Shown in pieces: positions 7,088-13,436 of a DNA stretch of 13,436 nt. How positions within the stretch are numbered: position 1 is the first letter of the stretch; the number at the start of each line of letters is the position of its first letter. The notes beneath the pieces are model-generated. The model made no database searches. It was not told where the DNA came from and was given only the letters and a program-made list of their open reading frames with translations. Location: positions 1 to 13,436 of the forward strand of contig JALZUI010000117.1 in the NCBI GenBank assembly GCA_023301545.1, written 5' to 3'. Made by a program: the position numbers and the translations under genes. Origin of the DNA: Akkermansiaceae bacterium (GTDB taxonomy: Bacteria; Verrucomicrobiota; Verrucomicrobiia; Verrucomicrobiales; Akkermansiaceae).

Positions 7088-9910
7088 ATGTTCAAGCTTC
7101 TCTCGTTTAGTTTTCTAACTCTCCTCGTCTCCGCCCAAGATCTTCCTCAAGGAAAAGTATGGGCGCATGAAGAAAGTGATATCGCCGTTGATTCTAAGGC
7201 TACCTTTGGCACTCTTCCTAATGGGTTTCGCTACATCGTCTATCCTAATGCAGAACCTCCAGGACGGGTTTCCCTTCGCCTGCACCTCGATTCAGGATCA
7301 TTAAATGAAGCGGACGACCAGCAAGGAATCGCTCACTTTCTCGAACACATGCTGTTCGCAGGCAGCACGAACTACACCGCCGAGGAGCTCATCCCTGAGA
7401 TGCAACGCCTCGGAATCGGTTTTGGAGCCCACGCTAATGCCTACACCAGTTTCGACGAAACCGTTTACAAGCTCGATCTCCCGAACCTTAACGAACCCAC
7501 TATCGACCTTGGCTTCACCGTCATGAGAGACTTTTGTGATGGCGCGCTATTAGAAGAACAAGAGATCGAAGATGAACGTGGAGTCATTCTGTCCGAAAAG
7601 AACTCCCGCGACTCCGTTGATTTCCGCTTGATGAAGAAGCAGTTTGAATACCTCACCCCTAACTTCCTCGTCGCCAATCGCTTTCCTATTGGAACGGAAG
7701 AATGTATCAAATCCTGTCCTCCTGAGCGAGTCCGCGATTATTACCGCGATTTCTATGACCCGAAACTCATGACCTTCGTAGTCGTCGGTGATATTGACGC
7801 TAAGGTTTATGAACAAAAGATCATCGATGCCTTTTCATCCCTCACCTCTCCTACTCACGAGGTTACCAAACCCGATATCGGAACCATTACCGAACCGAAG
7901 GAATTGACCGTAAAACTCTTTACCGATCCTGAGGTCGATGAAGATGACATCAGCCTCATGCGGGTCACTAAGAACCAGTCCGCTCCAGATCAAGCCCACA
8001 CCCGCCAGGAACGCTACACCATGAGCTTAGCCAGCGCGATGCTTGCACAACGCTTTAACAAACTCTCCAAAGCAGAAAACTCCCCTATTAATGGAGGCGC
8101 TTGTTATAAGTTCACCTGGTTTGACGAAGTGACCTACGGCAACTGCTACGTCACCCCTACTGAAGGCAAGTGGAAAGAAGCCGTTCCCCTTCTCGAAAAC
8201 GAATTCCGCCGCGCCATCCTCCACGGTTTCACCTATTCCGAATTTAAGGAAGTCACCGCCAACCTTCTCACCAGTGCGAAGCAAGCTGCGGCCGCCTTCG
8301 CCACTCGTACCTCGCCTAGCATCGCAGATACGATCGTCCCAACCTTTGGTGATCGCAAGGTGATCTCAACCGCGCAGGAAGACCTCCGTGTGGTCGAGGA
8401 ACTCCTCGCTAACCTCACCCCCCAAGACTGTCACCAAGCCTTCAAAGCGTACTGGGATGTTCCTGGGCTCTACCTCGTCCTCACGACCGAAGAAGCTTCC
8501 GAAAGCGATAAAGAACTCCTCCACGCCCTCTACACCGAGAGCCAAAACTCGGAAGTGATCGCGCCTGAAGAAAAAGATGCAGGAACCTTCTCCTACACCT
8601 CCTTTGGCGAGGCTAGTACGATTACCGCTGAGAAGCATATCGAAGACCTCGACGCGCACCAATTGACCCTCTCTAATGGAATCCGAGTCAACCTTAAGAA
8701 GACAGACTTTGAGAGCGGAAAAGTGTACCTCACTGCTCGTCTAGGAGAAGGACTGGAAAGCCTCAAGGATCTAAAACCAGGCTGGAGTAGTTACGCCTCT
8801 TCGCTGCTGAATATGGGTGGACTGGGCGAACATAGTACCGATGACCTGAAGCAACTCCTCTCGGGCAAAGTCGTAGGGCTCAGCTTTGCACCTACTGAGA
8901 GTTCCTTTGTATTCAGCGGAATGACGAACCAAGCAGACCTTGAGCTCCAACTGCAATTACTAGGAGCCTATCTCGTAGACCCTGGATACCGTCCTGAGGC
9001 TGATCGTCTTTACAAGAAATCCCTCCCTGATCAATTCGAACAGCTCACTCAAACGCTTGAAGGAGCACTCCAGTACATGAGCGCCTTCGAGCACGGCGAT
9101 GATGCTCGTTACCGTGTTGCGACCGAAGAAGAGGCCCAAGGGTTCTCCAGTCAGGATGTTTCCACTCTCTTAAATCCTATTTTCAAGAACGCCCCGCTGG
9201 AAATTTCCCTCGTTGGAGATCTCGATCTAGAGGCGACTAAGCAAGCCGTACTAAAAATCCTCGGCGCTGATTTTAAATCTGAGGCTCGCCTCAATCAAGA
9301 GCGCACAGAAACTCAGCCCTTAGCGGAGTTGCCCAAAACAGGGCAATCCAAGAGCTTTGACTATAAATCTAAGATCGACCGCGCGGCCTCCATCATCACT
9401 TGGCGCACTCAGGGACTCACCGACAACATCAGCGAATCCCGCCGCCTCAGCCTCGTTTCCAGTATTCTGGCGAACCGCATGCGGGATCAGGTGCGTGAAG
9501 AACTAGGCTCCTCCTATTCCCCATACGCCTACTCCGACATGAACAGCTCATTTGATAACTATGGTAATATCAAGGCCGTCTCCATCTGTAAGCCAGCAGA
9601 TATGCAGACCATCGCTGATCTTGTTATCAAAATCGGAAAAGAATTCGCCACAAACGGAGCGACCCAAGACGAGCTCGATCGCGTGCAAAAACCCGCGCTC
9701 TCGAATCTCGAAAGCTCACTACGGAATAACAGCTACTGGCTCAATACCGTTCTCGCCAGCAGCCAAGAAGAACCAAAGCGACTTGACTGGGCACGTTCCC
9801 GTACCGCAGACTATACCAAGGCCACTATAGAGGAAATCAATACGCTTGCTAAAACGTATCTAAACCCTCAGAACGCCATCACCTACCTGGTAGCACCTGA
9901 ATCAAAATAG
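7088..9910 (+). CDS. Exported M16 (pitrilysin/PqqL-like) zinc metallopeptidase
   Basis: A 940-aa insulinase-family peptidase with two M16 repeats, so four half-domains at roughly 38-250, 260-475, 520-740 and 745-935. The N-terminus MFKLLSFSFLTLLVSA is a signal peptide, with likely cleavage before Gln17, so it should act in the periplasm. The inverted zinc motif is intact: HFLEH at 83-87, with Glu163 (IEDERGVIL) 76 residues after His87 as third ligand. The second repeat lacks the motif but keeps the substrate-binding REELGSSYSPYA at 803-814 (Arg803, Tyr810), as is normal for the family. M16 enzymes usually degrade peptides or unfolded chains that fit in their closed chamber. The start ATG has no ribosome binding site. 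The next gene, an oligopeptide-type ABC ATPase, begins 4 nt after the stop, suggesting a link with peptide uptake. Confidence 0.93.
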   Translation: MFKLLSFSFLTLLVSAQDLPQGKVWAHEESDIAVDSKATFGTLPNGFRYIVYPNAEPPGRVSLRLHLDSGSLNEADDQQGIAHFLEHMLFAGSTNYTAEELIPEMQRLGIGFGAHANAYTSFDETVYKLDLPNLNEPTIDLGFTVMRDFCDGALLEEQEIEDERGVILSEKNSRDSVDFRLMKKQFEYLTPNFLVANRFPIGTEECIKSCPPERVRDYYRDFYDPKLMTFVVVGDIDAKVYEQKIIDAFSSLTSPTHEVTKPDIGTITEPKELTVKLFTDPEVDEDDISLMRVTKNQSAPDQAHTRQERYTMSLASAMLAQRFNKLSKAENSPINGGACYKFTWFDEVTYGNCYVTPTEGKWKEAVPLLENEFRRAILHGFTYSEFKEVTANLLTSAKQAAAAFATRTSPSIADTIVPTFGDRKVISTAQEDLRVVEELLANLTPQDCHQAFKAYWDVPGLYLVLTTEEASESDKELLHALYTESQNSEVIAPEEKDAGTFSYTSFGEASTITAEKHIEDLDAHQLTLSNGIRVNLKKTDFESGKVYLTARLGEGLESLKDLKPGWSSYASSLLNMGGLGEHSTDDLKQLLSGKVVGLSFAPTESSFVFSGMTNQADLELQLQLLGAYLVDPGYRPEADRLYKKSLPDQFEQLTQTLEGALQYMSAFEHGDDARYRVATEEEAQGFSSQDVSTLLNPIFKNAPLEISLVGDLDLEATKQAVLKILGADFKSEARLNQERTETQPLAELPKTGQSKSFDYKSKIDRAASIITWRTQGLTDNISESRRLSLVSSILANRMRDQVREELGSSYSPYAYSDMNSSFDNYGNIKAVSICKPADMQTIADLVIKIGKEFATNGATQDELDRVQKPALSNLESSLRNNSYWLNTVLASSQEEPKRLDWARSRTADYTKATIEEINTLAKTYLNPQNAITYLVAPESK

Positions 9911-9914
9911 CCTT

Positions 9915-10697
9915 ATGCTCTCCATCAACAACGTCAACGTACACTACTATAAAAGCGAAGGGCTTTTAAAGGAACAGCAGACTATCCGTGCCGTCAACGG
10001 AGTGTCCCTAGACCTCGCCAAAGGAGAAATCCTAGGTCTCGTAGGTGAATCAGGATGTGGGAAATCGACTCTTTCCCGTGCCATCATGCAGCTCCAACCC
10101 GTGACCGAAGGAGAAATCATCCTAGAGGGAACAGACCTCACCAAGTTGACTCGCAGCGAGGTTCGTAAACGTCGCCTCGACTTCCAGATGGTGTTCCAGG
10201 ACCCCTACGCCTCTCTCAACCCTCGTTTCACGATTTACTCCACCCTCCTAGAAGCACTCCAACAACGTCGCCCTATCGCCAAAGTAGACCGAATGGACGC
10301 CATCGCTGCGTTGATGACTAGAGTTGGACTCAACCCTGACTTTGCTCAGCGCTACCCACACGAATTTTCCGGAGGACAACGTCAACGCATCGCCATCGCC
10401 CGCGCACTGGCGCCAGAGCCAAAACTCATCATTGCCGACGAACCCGTCTCCGCACTTGATGTCTCGATCCAATCCCAGATCCTTAACCTCCTTCTAGAAC
10501 TACGGGACGAACTCGATCTCACCATGATTTTCATCACGCATGACCTTTCCGTTGTCCGCTACCTAGCCGATAACATTGCCGTCATGCAGAAAGGCCAAAT
10601 CCAAGAATACGGAACCTCTGAGGAAATCTTTGATACTCCCAAAACGGAATACACCAAGACCCTACTAGCAGCGATCCCTAAGCTACCTGCGGCTTAA
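9915..10697 (+). CDS. Oligopeptide/dipeptide ABC transporter ATP-binding protein (OppF/DppF type)
   Basis: A 260-aa ATPase subunit predicted to power peptide import. It has Walker A GESGCGKST at 44-52, the Q-loop at Gln95 (VFQDPYASLNPR is typical of OppF/DppF), the ABC signature SGGQRQRIAIARAL at 152-165, Walker B LIIADE at 171-176 followed by PVSALD, and the H-loop His209 (FITHD). All are intact, so it should hydrolyse ATP. The protein stops soon after the TEYTKTLLAAIP segment. Typical OppF proteins of about 320 aa continue with an oligopeptide-transporter C-terminal region of some 60 residues. No OppD, permease or binding-protein gene is next to it. It starts 4 nt after the M16 peptidase stop, without a ribosome binding site, so coupled translation is likely. 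Confidence 0.93.
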   Translation: MLSINNVNVHYYKSEGLLKEQQTIRAVNGVSLDLAKGEILGLVGESGCGKSTLSRAIMQLQPVTEGEIILEGTDLTKLTRSEVRKRRLDFQMVFQDPYASLNPRFTIYSTLLEALQQRRPIAKVDRMDAIAALMTRVGLNPDFAQRYPHEFSGGQRQRIAIARALAPEPKLIIADEPVSALDVSIQSQILNLLLELRDELDLTMIFITHDLSVVRYLADNIAVMQKGQIQEYGTSEEIFDTPKTEYTKTLLAAIPKLPAA

Positions 10698-10709
10698 CGT
10701 TCAAGGCCT

Positions 10710-10728
10710 GCCACCCGCTACTGGTGGC
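10710..10728. other. Hairpin at the convergent gene ends
   Basis: GCCACC (10710-10715), a 7-nt loop and GGTGGC (10723-10728) form a perfect 6-bp GC-rich stem between the ABC ATPase and the converging membrane gene. It overlaps the last codons and stop of the latter. No T-run follows on either strand, so it is not a standard terminator, but its position suggests a role in transcript ends or collision. Confidence 0.35.
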
Positions 10729-11407
10729 GCGCCTCCGACTCGGGTCTAGTGTTTAAATTTCCCTCCGGCTTCGACTCCGGAGCGGTAGCAGGTTGGTCAG
10801 CGCCGCCTTGTTCGCCTTGTTGGTTTCGGTAGGCTTCTTGACGCTCGCGAAATTCCTTGAAACGTTGCTTCTGGTTCGGTAGGTCGGCTATCGCAGATGA
10901 AAGGGCGATTACGCCGAAGACCAAGAAGATGGAGTAACTCGCCAAATTGCCTCGAACAACAGCAGTCGAAATCTGTGATGGTTCGCGATCAGGAAGGCGC
11001 TTCGCCAATGTCCGTCGCTCAATCCAGACCGAACCCATCCAAAACGGAATCAGCATGACGATCCACGCTGCCGCACTACCCACATTCATCCACTCGGTAG
11101 GCATCATCCCTCCAAAAAACGCGGTCTGCATTGCGGTCGAAGTTACTGCTGGATGTGCTTCGAGTCCGGCCGCAGATAGTCCCATCGAAACCGGGATCAA
11201 TCCGGCAATCCAAAGAAGCCAGGCGAGAGGAATCCCCGCAATAGTGGACTTCCAGTTGGCATTGAGAGCATGTCGATAGGATTGGGCGTAACTCAGTCGA
11301 AGCACCTTCATCACGAACAATCCTTCGATCCCCGCAATCACCAGAATCCCAAGCAGCGTTGCAAAGCTGTGGGGCAGGAACGATGGTAATGCGACATTGG
11401 CGAGCAT
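10718..11407 (-). CDS. Conserved-type membrane protein of unknown function
   Basis: A 229-aa protein with about four membrane helices, at roughly 14-34, 56-80, 110-128 and 156-173, and a long charged, Gln/Glu/Pro-rich tail (about 177-229) that is probably disordered and cytoplasmic. The start MLANVALP, the segment NANWKSTIAGIPLAWLL (49-65) and WIERRTLAKRL (128-138) resemble an unnamed membrane family I have seen in Verrucomicrobia and cyanobacteria; this is recollection, not a search. No catalytic motif is visible. A weak AAAGA precedes the ATG. It converges on the ABC ATPase gene with only 20 nt between the stops. The 214 nt upstream separate it from the serpin-like gene on the same strand, so it probably has its own promoter. 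Confidence 0.72.
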   Translation of the reverse strand: MLANVALPSFLPHSFATLLGILVIAGIEGLFVMKVLRLSYAQSYRHALNANWKSTIAGIPLAWLLWIAGLIPVSMGLSAAGLEAHPAVTSTAMQTAFFGGMMPTEWMNVGSAAAWIVMLIPFWMGSVWIERRTLAKRLPDREPSQISTAVVRGNLASYSIFLVFGVIALSSAIADLPNQKQRFKEFRERQEAYRNQQGEQGGADQPATAPESKPEGNLNTRPESEARHQ

Positions 11408-11621
11408 TCTTTATGGCGAACAGTATTAGATCACTCACCCGTGCTGATATTCGCACTTCGCTTGGTTAGCTGGTTGTAATGGGTTGATCTTGTTTGTTGA
11501 GCCTTATGATACAAAGGACGAGTTTAAGCTCAAGGGTAAAAGTAGACCTGCTACTCATCCTCCGTAAGTATTGGCAGGTCGTATATACATTTCCACCAAT
11601 AGTCGGTCTTAGACATTCGGA
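11408..11621 (-). promoter_or_regulatory. Intergenic region upstream of the 229-aa membrane protein
   Basis: This 214-nt gap between two - strand genes holds the hairpin annotated at 11545-11580 and an imperfect palindrome, GTGCTGATATTCGCAC, at 11441-11456 (12 of 16 bases symmetric), 33 nt upstream of the 229-aa gene's start. The latter could be an operator. I cannot pick a credible promoter from the - strand sequence. A 60-codon frame on the + strand (11494-11676) has nothing to support it. Confidence 0.3.
11545..11580 (-). terminator. Bulged hairpin, possible terminator of the serpin-like gene
   Basis: Read on the - strand, GACCTGC, a CAA bulge and TACT pair with AGTA and GCAGGTC around an 11-nt loop, giving an 11-bp stem 42 nt after the serpin-like gene's stop. 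A short TACTTTTA follows. It may end the three-gene transcript. The T-run is weak, and the loop carries GGAGGATG, a ribosome-binding-site-like sequence, so a different role is possible. Confidence 0.4.
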
Positions 11622-12698
11622 TTATTTGGCGAATTGTGTGAGACAGTCGGCGCCGTCGATCCATGTGGCTAGATAAGGCCAGTCGGCGCCTGTCTTCCAT
11701 AGGAAAACGTAGAACGGTCGGTCACAGACGAAGCTTCTCGGGATGACGGGAGGAGGCTTGGGTGGATCTCCAAATGGATCATCTACGGAGCCAGTATGTA
11801 TGCGAACCCGAGCCCCTTCTTCAAAGAGTTCAAATCTCGTCATTTGAAAAGCGCTTGCTACACGCCATGGTAAGGGTTCCCCTGCGTAATGGAGGCTTCC
11901 ACTGAGTTGAGCCGTGAAATCGGTATCTGCATCAACGGTAACATAGGGAATCTTAACGACATCCTTTCGGTGTAATGAACCGTCCTGCACGCTTCCGTAG
12001 GAACCTGCTAAGGGCTCCTTCACCGCTTTCGTCACATGTTCAATGGCGTCCCGAAAGCTGAGCGCCCGATCAGGACAGTAGAGAATAAGGTTCTCGCCTT
12101 CCTTGTTGGTCTCAACGCTCAGAATAAAGGAGGCGGCCTCGTAGTGCAGAACCTTGACGTAATCACTGAATCCGTCGCTGTAATCACCAGTAGACCCGAA
12201 GAACTCCACCTTGTGGGTCTCGCCAGTTCGTGATTGGAATTCCAATGCCTTCTTCTGTGATCGAAAAAACTTCTTCTTAAACTTTAAATCGCGCAGAAGG
12301 ATACCATAAGTAGCCCTCCCTTGAGGGATTATGGGGATACGACTGGCCTCAATCTCGATATCAAATTGCTCCTTGATTGCAGCGGCTGTTTCCCGAGCAA
12401 ACTCTTGAGTCGCAGAACCAGCGTAGACAGCATAGCCATTTTTCGGCATGACCTTCTCAACATCCCACTCAAACTCATTCAATTTCGTAATCAAAGGGTT
12501 AGGAGGCTCAACCTTCTCGAGTTCGCTATCGTGCATCTCGCTTAACTTCTCCCAGGACGCCTGGAACAGCGGTGACCACACCTGCGTGGCACCCTTGGAT
12601 GGAATCTCATCGATATCTAGAATGCACACCGGAGCAGCTGACACCCATGGGAGTAAGTTGAGCAGTAGGAAGGTGAGTAAAGCAACGTGTTTCATCAT
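11622..12698 (-). CDS. Divergent exported serpin-like protein
   Basis: Probably a serpin-fold protein. The frame is open from 12728, but the Met at 12698 (or the next, 12695) is the better start, because it begins a signal peptide (MMKHVALLTFLLLNLLPWVSA) 11 nt after the preceding stop. In numbering from 12728, SFVCDRPFYVFL (332-343) fits the serpin C-terminal PROSITE pattern at every position from Phe333 to Leu343. VASAFQMTRFELFEEG (290-305) aligns without gaps to the serpin strand and hinge leading to the EEG. ILLRDLKFKKKF (143-154), then TGETHKV, resembles the central FKG.W region. The span from Gly305 to Asp336 is 31 residues, about eight longer than in antitrypsin, and proline-rich. The hinge after EEG is ARVRIH instead of small residues, so protease inhibition by loop insertion is doubtful. 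Last gene of a three-gene cluster. Confidence 0.65.
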   Translation of the reverse strand: MMKHVALLTFLLLNLLPWVSAAPVCILDIDEIPSKGATQVWSPLFQASWEKLSEMHDSELEKVEPPNPLITKLNEFEWDVEKVMPKNGYAVYAGSATQEFARETAAAIKEQFDIEIEASRIPIIPQGRATYGILLRDLKFKKKFFRSQKKALEFQSRTGETHKVEFFGSTGDYSDGFSDYVKVLHYEAASFILSVETNKEGENLILYCPDRALSFRDAIEHVTKAVKEPLAGSYGSVQDGSLHRKDVVKIPYVTVDADTDFTAQLSGSLHYAGEPLPWRVASAFQMTRFELFEEGARVRIHTGSVDDPFGDPPKPPPVIPRSFVCDRPFYVFLWKTGADWPYLATWIDGADCLTQFAK

Positions 12699-12709
12699 GC
12701 GTAAATTTC

Positions 12710-13228
12710 TTAGTCGTAGTGTGTCCATTCTCTAGTTGAGCTGTCGAAGTAGTATCCACTCATCATACCCGCCGCATCCCAATAATCAAAACAGAAGTAA
12801 TCAGTGTCCGCTGAGTAGCTGTGGGAGTCCTCTATTAGTTTTGGTGGAGTGGGCGCGTTTATATCAGCTAAATCCTTAGGGTACTCTCCGTGCTTTTGTC
12901 GGTAGTCCTCTAGTTTCGGAATCACCTCGGCAACGTATGCCCGCGCTTCTCGAATCTCCCAGTAGTTAATCGCCGTCCCTGTACCGATCGAAAGAAGTAG
13001 TGAGCCACCAGTGATGACCGAAACGAGGAAAGTGGTCTTAAGCCCTCTGGGGATCACTCCCGTGCGCTTTAGACCGATAGCCAACCAGAAAGCCATCATG
13101 AACGCGAGCGGCACTCCCAGGTACACCCCTACTGCCATCACGATGATCAAATGCCCGAAGGTGCCTTTCAGCAGGATACCGGAGATCAGGGCTATCGTGC
13201 CTGCAATTATCGCGAATCGCTTCTTCAT
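12710..13228 (-). CDS. Membrane protein with pseudopilin-like C-terminal motif
   Basis: A 172-aa protein. The frame is open upstream to 13372, but the ATG at 13228 is chosen because it overlaps the upstream gene's stop (ATGA) and begins a normal membrane protein (MKKRFAIIAGTIALISG). Three hydrophobic segments, at about 4-21, 27-53 and 64-84, are followed by a soluble tail. The tail contains AYVAEVIPKLEDYRQKHGEYP (98-117, then KDLADI), resembling the 'L..YR...G.YP..L..L' motif of type II secretion pseudopilins and many small exported proteins. It then has an aromatic, acidic end (YFCFDYWDAAG, residues 144-154). The likely order is membrane anchor, then a tail outside the cytoplasm. Function unknown. 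Its stop lies 11 nt before the serpin-like gene. Confidence 0.7.
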   Translation of the reverse strand: MKKRFAIIAGTIALISGILLKGTFGHLIIVMAVGVYLGVPLAFMMAFWLAIGLKRTGVIPRGLKTTFLVSVITGGSLLLSIGTGTAINYWEIREARAYVAEVIPKLEDYRQKHGEYPKDLADINAPTPPKLIEDSHSYSADTDYFCFDYWDAAGMMSGYYFDSSTREWTHYD

Positions 13229-13422
13229 TTGTTTTTCCAAACCCAAGCTAAATAGATAGATGCTACGACTAGAGGGACGCTGATGAACCAATCCCAAAAA
13301 GAGCCTGGTATTAGCGAGTGCACGGCAATCGAAATAATAATAGCCAATCCGACACAGATCCAATAGCGCCAATTCGGTAATGTTGCTACCTCTCCAACAA
13401 AATCTAAAATTTCATCAATCAT
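13225..13422 (-). CDS. Small two-helix membrane protein
   Basis: A complete 65-aa protein with a short polar N-terminus and two hydrophobic segments at about 20-37 and 43-61, ending WVWKNK. I do not recognise the family. It overlaps the 172-aa membrane protein gene by 4 nt (ATGA), the strongest sign that both are real and translated together. No ribosome binding site is visible. On the - strand a TATAAA lies just upstream of the ATG (13425-13430), but the window ends before a -35 box could be judged. It is the first gene in view of the cluster ending with the serpin-like protein. Confidence 0.65.
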   Translation of the reverse strand: MIDEILDFVGEVATLPNWRYWICVGLAIIISIAVHSLIPGSFWDWFISVPLVVASIYLAWVWKNK

Positions 13423-13436
13423 ATTTTATAGAACGT

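Noticed and set aside
10710..10728. Hairpin between the ABC ATPase and the membrane gene as a rho-independent terminator
   Set aside because: No T-run follows on either strand; kept only as a hairpin.
11478..11570. A 30-codon - strand frame starting at the ATG directly after GGAGG in the hairpin loop
   Set aside because: The spacing from GGAGG to ATG is zero and the peptide has no recognisable character; it is more simply a chance frame.
11494..11676. 60-codon + strand frame in the right intergenic region
   Set aside because: It runs into the antisense of the serpin-like gene, and has no ribosome binding site and no recognisable features.
12699..12728. Serpin-like gene starting at the ATG at 12728
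   Set aside because: It would overlap the upstream gene's end and put ten polar residues before the signal peptide; the Met pair at 12698/12695 gives a normal signal peptide.
13229..13372. N-terminal extension of the 172-aa membrane protein up to 13372
   Set aside because: It overlaps the 65-aa gene in another frame, whereas the ATG at 13228 gives a clean ATGA junction and a normal membrane start.

Overview
The window looks like chromosomal DNA of a marine-type member of the Verrucomicrobiota (Opitutae-like). This is inferred from the style of the cysteinyl-tRNA synthetase, heme A synthase and a small polytopic membrane family, not from any marker RNA. Most start codons have no convincing Shine-Dalgarno sequence. 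The left ~1.1 kb is visibly more A/T-rich than the rest and looks like accessory DNA next to a housekeeping region.

Left, + strand (1-1290): a complete YefM-YoeB toxin-antitoxin pair with a near-consensus promoter and a palindromic operator, then an orphan small membrane protein, then ~220 bp with several small inverted repeats leading to fucI. fucI (1291-3060) encodes a full-length L-fucose isomerase with its metal ligands intact. It ends at a strong bidirectional terminator shared with the converging operon.

Middle, - strand (6948 down to 3124): cysS (cysteinyl-tRNA synthetase), ctaA (heme A synthase for aa3-type cytochrome oxidase) and a major facilitator permease lie head to tail with gaps of 63 and 12 nt, probably one operon. 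Divergent from cysS across a 139-bp AT-rich gap, an exported two-repeat M16 zinc peptidase (7088-9910) is followed after 4 nt by an OppF/DppF-type ABC ATPase (9915-10697). Together they suggest processing of peptides outside the cytoplasm and peptide uptake, although no permease or binding-protein gene is in view.

Right, - strand (13422 down to 10718): a four-helix membrane protein of unknown function, and upstream of it a compact three-gene cluster made of a 65-aa membrane protein, a 172-aa membrane protein whose tail ends in a pseudopilin-like motif (the two overlap by ATGA), and an exported protein that I recognise as a divergent serpin. The serpin call rests on a perfect match to the serpin C-terminal signature, a gapless hinge-region match and the right length. 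Its hinge is unlike that of inhibitory serpins. This cluster is the most interesting part of the window. I see no RNA genes, insertion sequences or CRISPR arrays.
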